From Bidens hawaiensis (Eukaryota; Streptophyta; Magnoliopsida; Asterales; Asteraceae), in NCBI GenBank assembly GCA_021521415.1, contig JAIQDT010001942.1:1-64000 (forward strand): a DNA stretch of 64,000 nt. Reading direction: 5' to 3'. Below the pieces are notes generated by a model. The model was not told the DNA's origin, ran no database searches, and saw nothing but the letters and a program-made list of their open reading frames with translations. This document shows positions 23,529 to 35,429 of this stretch, in pieces. Position 1 is the stretch's first letter. Each line of letters begins with the position of its first letter. The translations under genes and the position numbers were made by a program.

Positions 23529-25617
23529 GGGGATGGAGCATGCGAGAAGTCAAGTGACAGCGAGAAGTGTGAGAAATCAATATGGACCATTGATTATATG
23601 TAATCAATGGATTAGAAAAGTTATGACAAACTTATAATTATTAAGATATTAATCTACCAATATTTTAATGAAGAAGGGTAGTTTAGTATTTGTTTTGTAA
23701 ACTTTTCAAAGTGAAACTTGAGCAATTAATAGCATTTATTATTATCATGACTAACTAATTGAAAGTTACCTATGAATTTTTTAATTATTTTTTTAAATTG
23801 ATGTTATTAAATAAACTAATGTTAAACAAATATAACTTTAATCAAATACTATAATATCTATAATCAGGGTTAGGTTCAAATAAGAAGTTTGATTTTCCTA
23901 AAAATGCTAGGAAGGAGAGTATTTTTGTCTTAACACTTTTATATCAAAGCCCACTTACATTAATTTCAAAAACCCACTTACATAAAACCCACTTACATCT
24001 TCAATCATCTTCTACATCCACCACCACTCCACCGCCCACCGCCACCACACCCATCACCAACCGCCACCACCTCGCCGAAAAAGTCCAAAAAAACACAATG
24101 GAAAACACTATGAAAAACACAATAGAAAAAAACACTATGAAAAAAAAACACAATGATAAAAACACAATAAAAACACAATTGTATGACACAATGTAAAAAA
24201 CACAATGAAAAAAAAATCACAATGAAAAATACTATTGTATAACACAATTTTGTAAAACACAATTTGGTAAAACACAATTTGTAAAAAAACCCACTAATTT
24301 TTTTTTTAATTTTTATATTACAATATGGCACTCATATTAAAGATAAAAAGACACCCGTTATTATGGTGAATTTGTTTTTCAATAAAAACGTTGTAAAAAA
24401 AAGTTATCGACGTTTTAAAATGATGAGGGAATTTGGCATGTGCCTTGCATGTGGAGAGAGAAAGTAAACAAATGTGTTATTCCTTTTATACCCTTCCCCT
24501 TATATTCACACTTGATTTCCCCTAAACTAATCTCAACCCTGCATTTTCAAAATCAATGGCCAAGATTACTTCTTATCCTTCCTAAAAAATTTATACTTCA
24601 TATTATAACCTATAATCATATTTCTTCAAATGCATTAATTATTATATAATGCCTATACAAATTTAATTATGTATTGCATACACATGCATATTCATGTATA
24701 ATGTACGTGGAATCACGAATGCGTATATGAAAATTTTAAAATTGTAGGCTATTAACATGATTTTTTATTTATTATATGTAAAAAAATAAAAAAATTATTT
24801 TTTCTCGTGTAGGGCTTATATATGTACTATTTAGGTGGTATCACGAATGTGTATGTGAAAATTTTACAAGTACACGTTATAATCATTATCCGTTATTTAT
24901 TATATATAGTTTAATGCAATAAAAAAAGTTTATTTTGTTTTGTGTAGGTTCATTTATGTATTGTGTAGATTCATATATGTACTGTGTATAGGGTATTTCG
25001 ATTTGTGTATGCGTATTTTTATTGTATGTAGGTTCATTTATGTACTGTGTAGGTTCGCATATGTATTATGTATCTTGTATTTAGAATTGTGTATGTATAA
25101 TTTTGTGCGCAGATTCATTTATGTACTATATAGGTTCATTATTGTGTAGGCTCATATATGTACTCCATAGGTGGTATTTCGAATGGTGTATGTGTAATTT
25201 TTATCGTGTTTAGGTTCATTTATGTACCGTGTAGGTACATATACGTACTATGTAGGTGGTATTTCGAATTTTATATGTGTAATTTTGTTCATGTGTATGC
25301 TCATTTATGTAGTGTGTAAATATATCGTTGCTATTGAATTTAAGAACTACTATCTAGATAAAGGTATGAATATCAAATTACGAGAATAAAAAAAATATTG
25401 ATAAACAGCAATATTGAATATGATAAAATAAAAAAACAAGAATTACTTGTAACTTCTTCATACATTATGACCTACCAAATATGAAAAAATGTTCATTTTA
25501 ATATAACACCCTTGTCATTAAATAAATAATAAAAGAAAAGAAAAAATGTGATTGGTTGGATTCATTTTCTCACACTTCTTGCAATAAGAAACACTTCTGA
25601 AATGAACCAAATTTCCC
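23529..25617 (+). mobile_element. TA-anchored non-autonomous element, family E copy 1 (2.1 kb)
   Basis: It is bounded by (TA)n on both sides. The left edge (GGATGGAGCATGCGAGAAGT, then AGCGAGAAGTGTGAGAAATC) matches the inverted right edge of the copy at 26752-28161. The right edge (CAATAAGAAACACTTCTGAAATGAACC) matches the inverted left edge of that copy. Inside are a CACAATG-rich stretch (24090-24280) and a minisatellite of TGTGTAGGTTCATTTATGTAC-like units (24940-25320). No protein-coding sequence is seen. Confidence 0.6.
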
Positions 25618-25644
25618 ATATATATATATATATATATATATATA

Positions 25645-25867
25645 GAAAGGGTTAAAATAAAAATACATAGTTTTGTAGGAAGAGTAGGAAGGACATAAAA
25701 TTTAGAGTTAGGAAACTATGTGAACCTATTTAGAGAACTATGTGGGCTAAATTCTAGATCCTAGGAAACTATTTGATATTTTTGTAACTACTAGATCCTA
25801 GATCCAAGAGCCTAGATTTATTCTTACTCTTTCTAGAAAACTATATATTTTTATTATAACTCACCCC
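25645..25867. mobile_element. TA-anchored MITE, family F copy 1
   Basis: A 223-base element between (TA)n tracts. TAGTTTTGTAGGAAGAGTAGG near the left is mirrored by CTACTCTTTCTAGAAAACTA-like sequence at the right. It contains several TAGATCCTAG and AACTATGTG words. Related to 26230-26486. Confidence 0.55.
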
Positions 25868-25878
25868 TATATATATAA

Positions 25879-26210
25879 GGTTAGGTTAAAATAAAAACCC
25901 ACTTGAGTTGTGAAAACTCTAAAAACTCATTCTCAACCACATGTTTTTAGTTAAAGTTTGAATCTTGTGGTCCGTAATTAAAGTTAATAAAAAATATAAA
26001 CATAAACATAACTTTTTCTTTCTTATGAAAACATATATAAAAATTAGTAAAAAAATGTTAAAAAATAGCAAAACATTTTTTTTTATTTTTCATATTTTGT
26101 ATTAAATGAAACAACATATATTACATGTGCAAAAAAATACAAAAAAAAAAAACAACAACGTTACATAGGGTTTTCACAACTCAAATGAGTTTTCATTCTA
26201 TACTTCCCCT
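25879..26210. mobile_element. TA-anchored MITE, family A copy 1
   Basis: It starts GGTTAGGTTAAAATAAAAACCC. The inner terminal repeat ACTTGAGTTGTGAAAAC is answered at the right by GTTTTCACAACTCAAATGAG in inverse orientation. It ends TATACTTCCCC before (TA)n. Related copies are at 29726-30066 and 42603-42910. No coding sequence. Confidence 0.75.
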
Positions 26211-26229
26211 ATATATATATATATATATA

Positions 26230-26486
26230 GGGGAGGGTTATCCTAAAAACAAGTAGTTTCTTAAGAAGAGTAGGAATAAATCATAGCCATTGGATCATGT
26301 TAATCAATGGTTGAGATTTAAAATTACCAAAAACCGATATAGTTTCCTAGAAATACTCTTTTACAATTATAACCTGCATAGTTTCCTAAAATTATTCTTT
26401 TACCATAGGTTTTAATGCCAAATGTCAAAAATCTATTGGTTCTTACTATTCCTAGGAAACTTCTTATTTTTACTTGAACCCTTTTC
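26230..26486. mobile_element. TA-anchored MITE, family F copy 2
   Basis: It is bounded by TATATAGGGGAGGG and CCCTTTTCTATATA. AAGTAGTTTCTTAAGAAGAG at the left pairs with the inverted CTTACTATTCCTAGGAAACTTC at the right. It resembles family F copy 1. Confidence 0.55.
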
Positions 26487-26538
26487 TATATATCTGTGTA
26501 TGTGTATGTGTGTGTGTATGCATATATGCATATATATA

Positions 26539-26730
26539 GGGTTTGGATCAAATATAAATGAAATTAACGTGCTAATTATGAGAATCAAGTAGGGTAATTA
26601 TATATATAAGTAGAGTAATTATGTAATTACATCGTAGAGTAATTACATAATTACTCTACTTGTATGTATAGTTACTCTACTTGATTCTCACAATTAGCAT
26701 GCTAATTTCATTTGTATGTTAACCTTCCCT
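26539..26730. mobile_element. Fold-back MITE, family D copy 1
   Basis: This 192-base element is almost one long inverted repeat. AAATGAAATTAACGTGCTAA and AGAATCAAGTAGAGTAATTA at the left are mirrored at the right by TAATTACTCTACTTGATTCT and TTAGCATGCTAATTTCATTT. It lies between TA tracts. Partial or rearranged relatives occur at 42501 and 43746-44193. Confidence 0.75.
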
Positions 26731-26751
26731 ATATATATATATATATATATA

Positions 26752-27432
26752 GGATTAGGTTTATTTCAGAAGTGTTTTTTATTGCGAGAAATAAAACCAA
26801 CCAATCACAAATTTTCATTATATATATGATTTATTTTAATCATAGGGGTATTTTAGTATAAATGATTTTTCTTATTTTTGGTAATTAATAAGTATCTGGA
26901 GACAGTTACGTATAAATATATTTTTCTACCATGAATTATATCTTTTTACCCTAATCCAGTTTATTATAATTCTGAATTTAACCATTTTTTTTATTTCTAT
27001 CTTATTATAACAAACATACCTTCATTTTATTTAATTATGAATATAACCATTTTTTATTATAATATATACATAATTCAAATTCTCATAATCGATATCTTCC
27101 TATTTACATTTTATCAATAACAAATCTACATCATTTTTTATTTTATATTTAATTTAAATATTTTTGTATATATTATACATTTTCACTTCAAAATACCACC
27201 TACACAATGCATAAATGAACCTACACACGATAAAATTACACATATACAATTCGAAATATCACATACACAGTACATATATGAACTTATACATTACTTAAAT
27301 GAACCTACTCGTGATAAAAGTTGCACATACATAATTCAAAATACCACCTACACAGTACATATATGAACCTACACATAAATTAACCGACACACGATAAAAA
27401 AGTACACATACACAATTCGAAATACCACCAAC

Positions 27433-27480
<48 letters not shown>

Positions 27481-28161
27481 CTTACATAGTACATAAATGA
27501 ACCTACATACGAAAAAATACAACACAATTCTAAATACCATCTATATAGTACAAAATAAACTTTTTTTATATTACATTAAAACTTAATGGTCTGCTGTTTC
27601 TCATTAAAATTAAAACGAAACTACATATGATAAATAACAGATAATGCTAATAACCTACACTTGTAAAATTTTCACATGCACCTTTGTGATACTATCTACA
27701 CAGTACATATACAAACATTTATTCCCCTCCCCCCACCCCCCACACGTACAAATTTGAATTCAATAGATAACTAAACTTTCACAAAGCTCCTACACATAAC
27801 AGTATGTTTCTAATTTTGCTATATAGGTACTATATGAAAAAAATCCATAATATACAACCTACACAACCATAAATTCCAAAAACCATATATATAATTTATT
27901 TGCAAAATTTTAAGAGGAAAATTAAATTGTATTAATAATCTTATTAGCATTAATTGAGCATAAGAAAAAAGTAACCGTTGTCATTAATGCATGATTTAAT
28001 TAGGCATACACCACAAAAGACATGTCTACCCTTTTTAATTAAAAATATGTGCTTTTATTTACGATAATGACATTTATATTAGAGACCCTTGATTAAACAC
28101 AATCAATGGTTCAGATTTATTTCTCGCACTTCTCACTGTAATATCATTTCTCGCATGATCC
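26752..28161 (-). mobile_element. TA-anchored non-autonomous element, family E copy 2 (1.4 kb)
   Basis: This is the inverted relative of 23529-25617. Its left edge (GGATTAGGTTTATTTCAGAAGTG) is the other copy's right edge reversed. Its right edge (TTCTCGCATGATCC) is the other copy's left edge reversed. The same TGTGTAGGTTCAT-type minisatellite appears on the minus strand at 27185-27550. A long (TA)n run lies at 27437-27476. Confidence 0.6.
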
Positions 28162-28186
28162 ATATATATATATATATATATATACT

Positions 28187-29693
28187 AAGTTATTGACCCG
28201 TGCACGACACGGGTGGAAATATAGAAATCGTCAAGTAAACATATATACAATTTCAAACGACAAATTATTTTTTAATATATTTTTTGAAACAACATGATTT
28301 TTAATTGCAATTCATATTCATATGCAAACAAAGTACTTAAATACATAAACATACAAAAAATGACTTTATATAGTAGAATGTCTACGAAGAAAATATAAAA
28401 CTTTAAAACATAAACTTCATAAACTTTAAAAACTAATATTAATACAAAACAAAAAAACTTCACTAACATTATTATGGAAAGCAAGCAAATCAGAATATAA
28501 GCATCCAGGAAAGATTCCCGATAAGCATCCAAATATGATTCGGGCTTCTTTTATTCCTGGACCAGGAACCCAGTTGACGACATAAACATTCATATACAAC
28601 CTAACAAACATAGTAACTAACTGACTACGAAAACTGGTTTTACATTTCATATGAAAAGTCCTGCACCCTCATAAACGAAGCACATTCAAAGCTTAGTTAA
28701 GAACCAGAACCAAATCTAAACCTTTTTAAAATGGCATGTAATAACCAGAATCAAATCCTTACGCTTTTAGAATGACCCATTTAAACACGTACCAAATCGA
28801 TATCTTTTAAATTAACCCGGTATGACCAGAACCAAATCAATGTGATTTTAAAAAGACCCGTTGAAACAGAATGAAATCGATGTCTTTTTATATTGACTCT
28901 TTGACCCGAACTAAACTGATACCCTTTTAAAATGACCCGTTTTGATCCGAGCCAAAGCAAATCAAAAAAACATTTCTAAAATGACTCATTTTCATAAATG
29001 AAAATAATAACCCACCTGCAGATTAAGAAGAAAATGAAGGATAACACATATAACATTCTTAGCTTTTGAAATCCTTTCTACCAAATGCGAATTCATTATT
29101 ACTGGCTGTGAAGATTCAAAAAAATATAAAGCTTCAATAACTTCAAAATACTTGAAAGTTGAAACCCATGTGAACCTTTCACTTAATTTGTGAACCTTCC
29201 ATATTATTTCATTTTTCAATAGATACTAAAACCAAGCACCGAACAAACTAAATAAAAATTGAAACGAAACTAAATTGAAAAAAAAAACTAAAACCGAAAA
29301 CGTAAATAAAACCAAATACCAATAAAACTAAAATAAAACCGAAATGAAACTGAAAAACTAAAACCAATAAATCTAAAACCGAACCAAAACAAAAATTATA
29401 AAAATCGAAACAAAAAATGAATAAAGTTAAACCCGTCTAAAAAGAAATTGAAGCGAAACAAATTTATAAAAACTAAAACCGTACAAAAACCAAAAACCGA
29501 AATAAAACCAAAATAAGAATAACTACCATGAAACTTTGAAAAGAAAACCTGATAGTTTTTAATTTATATTGAATTATATATTAAATGTGATTAAGTTGAA
29601 TGTAATTTAATTTAATTTTGAATTATTTTATTAGTAAGAAATTATGAGAATAAATGTTATTAATGGAAATAGTTATTGTTTTAATAGTATAGT

Positions 29694-29696
<3 letters not shown>
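28187..29696 (-). mobile_element. Probable non-autonomous Helitron
   Basis: Read on the minus strand it starts TCTACTATACTATTAAAA, a typical Helitron 5' end. It ends with the stem ACCCGTG-tcgtg-CACGGGT (28214-28196) followed by TCAATAACTTAG, close to the usual stem-loop plus CTRR terminus, with one mismatch in CTRR. No Rep/helicase is encoded. The inside holds degenerate repeats: units like AAAATGACCCGTTTTGACCCGAACC (28690-28970) and AAACCGAAA-type sequence (29220-29510). Ends were read by eye. Confidence 0.5.
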
Positions 29697-29725
<29 letters not shown>

Positions 29726-29727
<2 letters not shown>

Positions 29728-30066
29728 TTAGGTTAAAATGAAAACCCACTTGAGTTGTGAAAACTCTAAAAACCCATTCTCAACCACATGTTTTTAATTA
29801 AAGTTTAAATCTTGTGGTTCACAATTAAAGTTAATAAAAAATGTAAACATATATGTAACATTTTCTTTCTCCAGAAAACATATATAAAAATTAGTAAAAA
29901 ATGTTAAAAAATAGCAAAAAAATGTTTTTTTTTTATTTTTCGATATTTTGTATTAAATGTAACAACATATATTACGTGTGTAACAAAAAAAAACAAAAAA
30001 AACGACGTTACATAGGGTTTTTACGGGTTTCCACAACTCAAGTGGGTTTTCATTTTATACTTCCCC
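29726..30066. mobile_element. TA-anchored MITE, family A copy 2
   Basis: It starts GGTTAGGTTAAAATGAAAACCC and ends CATTTTATACTTCCCC, with the inverted pair ACTTGAGTTGTGAAAAC and CCACAACTCAAGTGGG. It is closely similar to 25879-26210 and has (TA)n on both sides. Small ORFs inside are chance frames. Confidence 0.75.
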
Positions 30067-30080
30067 TATATATATATATT

Positions 30081-30681
30081 GGAGATCAAGTTATTCTAAA
30101 AAGGGGGACAAAAATGAGAAGGATGAGAAGGATTTGTAGAAAAAAACCTCTAAAAAATAATAAAAAATTAATTTAGAAAAATCATAACTCAAATTTTAAT
30201 GCAAAAAAGAAAAATATTTCCACCGTCTTCCTCATTAAAATGAAAAAAAAATACACAATATTTAGTGAAAAAGATTATTGTGTCTTTTTTGCTTATCATT
30301 GTGTTTTGTGTTTATTTTTGTCATTGATTGTGTCTTTTTTATTCGCATTGTGTCTTTTTTTCTTGATATTGTGTTATAAAACTCAACATTGTGTCATATT
30401 TTTGTGTTATATTTTGCGATCTATTAGTCTTTTTTTTGTCTATCATTGTGTTGTTTGTTCATTTTCGCCATTGTGTCTTTTCGTGTTTTTTTTAATTTCT
30501 TTTTGGGAATTGGAATGATGGGGGAAACATTTTGGTTTTTTAATTATTTTCGTTTTTTATTTATATATTGAGTTATGATTTTTTTATTATTATTTTTGAA
30601 TTTTTTTATGGATGTTTTGTGTGGCCACAAATCCTTCTCACGCTTCTAATGTTTGTCTTCCTTACCATTTTAACTTTACCC
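30081..30681. mobile_element. TA-anchored short element, family G
   Basis: Left: GACAAAAATGAGAAGGATGAGAAGGATTTGTAG. Right, inverted: GACAAACATTAGAAGCGTGAGAAGGATTTGTGG. Together they form an imperfect terminal inverted repeat. The core (30275-30500) repeats CATTGTGTCTTTTTT-like phrases, the reverse complement of words at 24090-24280 in family E. No gene is encoded. Confidence 0.5.
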
Positions 30682-30689
30682 TATATATT

Positions 30690-32460
30690 AGTCCCAACGA
30701 AACTATAAATTAATAATTACTAAAAGATTTCAAATTCTAAGATTGTATAGTATAAAATGAATCTATAGTCACTTTTTTTTATTGAACTTCAAATCTATAT
30801 TGAGTTCATCTTTAAGTCTTCTCATTACACTTAAGAGTTGGGCATGTCTTCTCATGTTGCAACAGAAGGTTGTGAAAAGCTATTGCCGCTTACAATGCTT
30901 CTTTATGAGTGACTGGCTCAAAGCTATTGAATGTACATCGTACTTGGAAATTTGAAGGTCATACCTCTTTAAATTAATAAATTATTAACTTATCAATATA
31001 ATAATATATCGTTAAATTAATAAAATATCTCCGTCACAACATTGTTAATTTGTAGAGATCCTACTATTAATTTGTAGAGATCTTACTTGTATATGTATCT
31101 ATTTGATTCAAAGTCGAAACTGTATAGTGGTCATCCCTTATCTTTTTGAACTTATATATGGTACCATAATGTGGTATATACAGTCGGCCCATGTATATTT
31201 GTATAGCATGTTTGTCTATGGTATAACATAAATGAGCTTATACAATAACAGAAACACAAGTACATACGCAAACGAAAACCAACACAAGAGCTCTTTTCGC
31301 TTCAATGTTTTACAAACAGCCCTTACACTTTCAATCGGTTTGTATACATATATACATACAAACTCTTGACACTCAATCCTTACCAAGAAGAACCAATATC
31401 AATTTGAAGGCAATTTTAAACATATTTTAAATCTAAGTGCAGCGTTCCCCTTACAAGCATGCTTTATTTTTGATAGGTAAAAGAACGATTAACTGAATAA
31501 CATAAGAGAATTAACCAACTTTTTCCTATCAAGTGCTACCTTTGTTATGATACAATTTGGTAATCAAGCACAAGATCGATAAAGAGAAGAAGAAGAAGAA
31601 GCTAAGAGGAGAGGAAGTAATCTCAATTCATCGATACCAATTAGACTCGTTCTTACTGTTTAAGTACAGAACCAGTTTAACAACTAATCAAAGACACCCT
31701 AAACTATTATATTACAATCAAGTCCTTCTACTATTTTGATACCTAACATTTTTTTGATTTTATAAAAGTTCCTATATCATATAAATAAGAGTAGTTTACA
31801 TCAAAATAGTATTGGAAATTCAGCCCTTGATGAACACACAAACACGAGATTGAACAACTTGTTCGACTCTTATTATTATAAAATAAAGCACACAAATTAC
31901 AATAACCTACCCATCTATTTATACTAAAACTTTAACTTGCTCACAAGACTCCTAATTAGACTCAACCTCGAAAACCAAATAAATTATAAAAATAATAAAA
32001 TCTTATTCCTTATTAAATATAAAAAAAAACCTCAATAAATAATTCATCAAGAATTATCTATAACTCATTTGATCTTTATCTCATAAATTCAAGATTAATA
32101 TCTTCAAATCGAAGATAACAGGGCAACAACTATGTTCATTTCATATTTTTTTAAAAAGTTATAAAAATATTGATAATATTCAGTTTTAATTTATTGATCT
32201 TTATTTTTCAGTTTTACATGATTCTAAAATACATATTATCACCCATCCAAAGACTTCATTTAAAAGAAAGATGTCTTAGGTTCAAGTCCTGAGGGTTTAA
32301 GCCTTCAAGTTGGATCAAATGGTTTCTTTTTGTGGGTGGAATTTGGGTCGAGATTGATAGGGCAGACTGATACAGGAGCTTCTCTTGGCTTTGCGTACGT
32401 ATCAGCCTAACGGCCTACGCTTAAAAATCGGGTGGGGCAATGTCCCGTAAAAAATCATAT
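30690..32460. other. AT-rich intergenic stretch
   Basis: No gene is seen. ORFs are short and low-complexity. GGTTCAAGTCC at about 32279-32289 resembles a pol III B box but has no convincing partner A box. Confidence 0.5.
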
Positions 32461-32467
32461 TGGGTAT

Positions 32468-33442
32468 GCTTGGCAATGAAATTTTAGGAACTTCTAGCAT
32501 CAAGCTTTTAAGAAAAAGCTCATCCTCAATTAGCTTTGTTTGGTTGAAAAAGCTTCAAGCTTTTAAGTTTAGAGAAAAGCTTCATTTTTAGATGCTACTA
32601 ATACTAGTTTTATCTTTGAGAAAAAGTTAGAAGCTTTTACATTTGAATTTATAAGTTTAGTACATGAACTTTCATCAACTTTTGTAAATTTATATAATAA
32701 TTACATAAATTACCCATATTCAAAACTAACTACCCCCATGACTCTTTAAAAGACTATAAATTTTTCACATGTTAATATTTTTTAAACAAGTTATATCATA
32801 AAAAAGAGCATTTTATTCTCTTTGATTTGAGTATGATATTGGTATACTTCTTTAACTTTAAAAAATTAGTATACTACGTGATTACCGGTTATGATTGGCA
32901 ACAAGTTGAGTCATACGAGCTCGGGTCATGTGTAAGACCAAATTAGGGTCGGAACGAGTTGATACAAAAAGGGTTAATTTAGTTCGGTTCGTGTCGGTAC
33001 GGTTTTGAGTCCAAAGGGGCCAGATCAGAACATGTTTCAGATTAAAACGGTGTCAGATCAGGAAGGGTTTCAGATCAAAAAAGGTTGGTTAAAAAATTAT
33101 CTATTTGAAATTACTGTATATTTGAGCTTTGTTTCTTGATTTTCGCCATCGGTTACTTGCTTCTTACTTTTGCACGAATTACACGTCTGCATTCGGGTTA
33201 TGTGTGCACTATTATTAAGTGAATCACGTACCGACACTAATTATGCGGTTGATGTCAAGTTGCGCACACACTCCGCCGCACCGCGCGGGCACCCAATTAG
33301 TTTTATTAAAAGCTCCAGCTACTCTGCCAAACATATAAATATATCTAAAAAGCTACGGCTAACAGCTACCAGTTACACCTACCAGCTTCCAGCTACTAGC
33401 CACCAGATTCCATCTAACAGCTATCAACTAGTTTTGCCAAAC
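32468..33442. mobile_element. hAT-like MITE-type element with a foreign insert
   Basis: The left edge GCTTGGCAATGAAATTTTAG and the inverted right edge GTTTGGCAAAACTAGTTG form a hAT-like terminal repeat. The outer parts, rich in AAGCTTCAAGCTTTTA and in CAGCTACCAG-type sequence, resemble the neighbour at 33453-33816. About 32870-33295 has no counterpart there and looks like inserted sequence. Confidence 0.45.
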
Positions 33443-33452
33443 ATACGTGTAT

Positions 33453-33816
33453 GTTTGACAAGGAGTTTTTAGGGCTTCAAGCTTTAAGCTTTTAAAAAAA
33501 GCTTATATTCAATTAAAAGCCTTGTTTGGTTGTGGAAGCTTGAAACTTTTAGGTCATGTGAAAAAGCTTAAAGCTTGAAGCTCCTAGTAGTAGCGTTTAG
33601 AAAAAGCTACAAGCTTTTAACATTTTAATTACTTAAATAACATTCCAAAATAAGTAAATTTACTATTATTTTTTTTAGTTATACCTATTTTGGTCATTTT
33701 ATATATTTTATTAAAAACTATAATTACTCTACCAAACATTTAAATATATCTAAAATACTACAGGTACCAGCTACAAAACACCACCAATTTCAACTACCTG
33801 CTAGTTTTTGCCAAAC
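33453..33816. mobile_element. hAT-like MITE
   Basis: A 364-base element with GTTTGACAAGGAGTTTTTAG at the left and CTAGTTTTTGCCAAAC at the right. It holds repeated AAGCTT-containing words and lies directly beside the larger relative. No transposase. Confidence 0.55.
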
Positions 33817-34693
33817 AAACCATTATCTCGGTCACAATTAATTTTGGAAACAAACCGAACATAATTTTAGCACTTTGACACCAAAAGAGCAGCAGAGTGA
33901 AGCAACACTTTCCGAAAATCATGCAACGCGTGTCAACCTTTTTCGATCTTCACCTCAACATCATCCCACTTTACAAAACCAATCACCATTGATGCAAGAT
34001 TCCTTCACTACACAACTCTACATTTTTTCTTTTTCTTTTTTTTTATTTAAAAAAAAACCCAATTTTTATTCACCCAAACACATTACACAATAAAAATCAA
34101 GAATCCCATCAAACCAGCTTTTGATTATTATCCCTTTGGTGGGTTATTAGCAAGAATCACTTTCAAGAAAGTCAGCTTATTATAAAGGTGTCTCCTTTTT
34201 GGATCTAGATGTAATTTTATCTCTTCTTTAATTTTATCTATTTTGTTCCCTATTTAAATAATGCCCAATTAATTATTTGTTTATTCACTGTGATTTCTTT
34301 CTGCTAGATGTGGATGTTTATTTGACCTTGGTTTTTTTTTTTATTATACAGTTGTAGAATTATAGTTGGGAAAATACATTTAATTGCATATTAATAGCTG
34401 TCACTTATACTCCTTGTTCTTGTTCTTGTTATTCTTTTTATTGTTAATTCTCCTAGGTTATGTCTTGGATCTGAATTTTTAATTAACAGTCTAGATCTGT
34501 TAACTAATATTATTATGTTTCTGCATGTGTGTTTTAAACTTTTAATGTTTGCAACTGCAATATTGAACAATTGAAAAAACTAATTCTTTTTTGGGGGGAA
34601 TTAGGTTGATTTAGGAGTGATGATGAAAAACTGTAATCTGGGTGTTGTTTAATCTGGATTTGGGGAAAAGGGTTTTGATTGATTGGTCGAGTT

Positions 34694-35387
34694 ATGGGAT
34701 CAAGGGTCGAGAGGCATGAACATCAGCATCATGATCTTGTGCCATTAGCTGCATTGATCAGTAGAGAAATGAAAAGTGAAAAGATGGAGAAACCGACTAT
34801 TCGGTACGGGTACGCAGCTCAATCGAGGAAAGGTGAAGATGTTTTCATGATGAAAACTGATTGCCAGCGAGTTCCGGGCCATCAATCATCAAGTTTTTCT
34901 GTTTTTGCGGTATGTGTTCTTAATATCGATGTAACATATTGTAGAATGCTAATAACTATTTTGTTTTCTAATTATCTTGTAGATATTTGATGGTCATAAT
35001 GGGAATGCTGCAGCATTATATTCAAGGGATAATCTTTTAAACCATATTTTAAGTGCGATTCCTCGTGGTCTTGGACACGATGAGTGGCTTCAAGCGTTAC
35101 CGAGAGCATTAGTTGCAGGTTTTGTCAAGACTGATAAGGAGTTCCAGAGCAAAGGCATGTCACCCATGTTGTTAATTAGTTAACTACAGTTTTGAAAAGT
35201 TAATGTAGCTCATGGTTGACTTTTTGCAGGTCAAACTTCAGGAACCACTGCTACCTTTGTTATTGTTGATAGATGGACCGTAACGGTTGCATCGGTTGGA
35301 GATTCCCGTTGCATTTTGGATACACAAGGTGGTGATGTGTCGGTTTTGACAGTTGATCATAGACTTGAAGAGAATCAAGAGGAGTGA

Positions 35388-35429
<42 letters not shown>

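Noticed and set aside
24940..25149. ORF repeating FIYVLCRFIYVLC-like residues
   Set aside because: It is a minisatellite (TTCATTTATGTACTGTGTAGG) read as protein; other frames are equally open.
30240..30518. 92-residue Phe/Cys/Leu-rich ORF that looks membrane-like
   Set aside because: It is the CATTGTGTCTTTTTT repeat of element G read as protein.
32279..32289. GGTTCAAGTCC as a tRNA or SINE B box
   Set aside because: No A box at suitable distance and no tRNA fold; a single 11-base match is weak.
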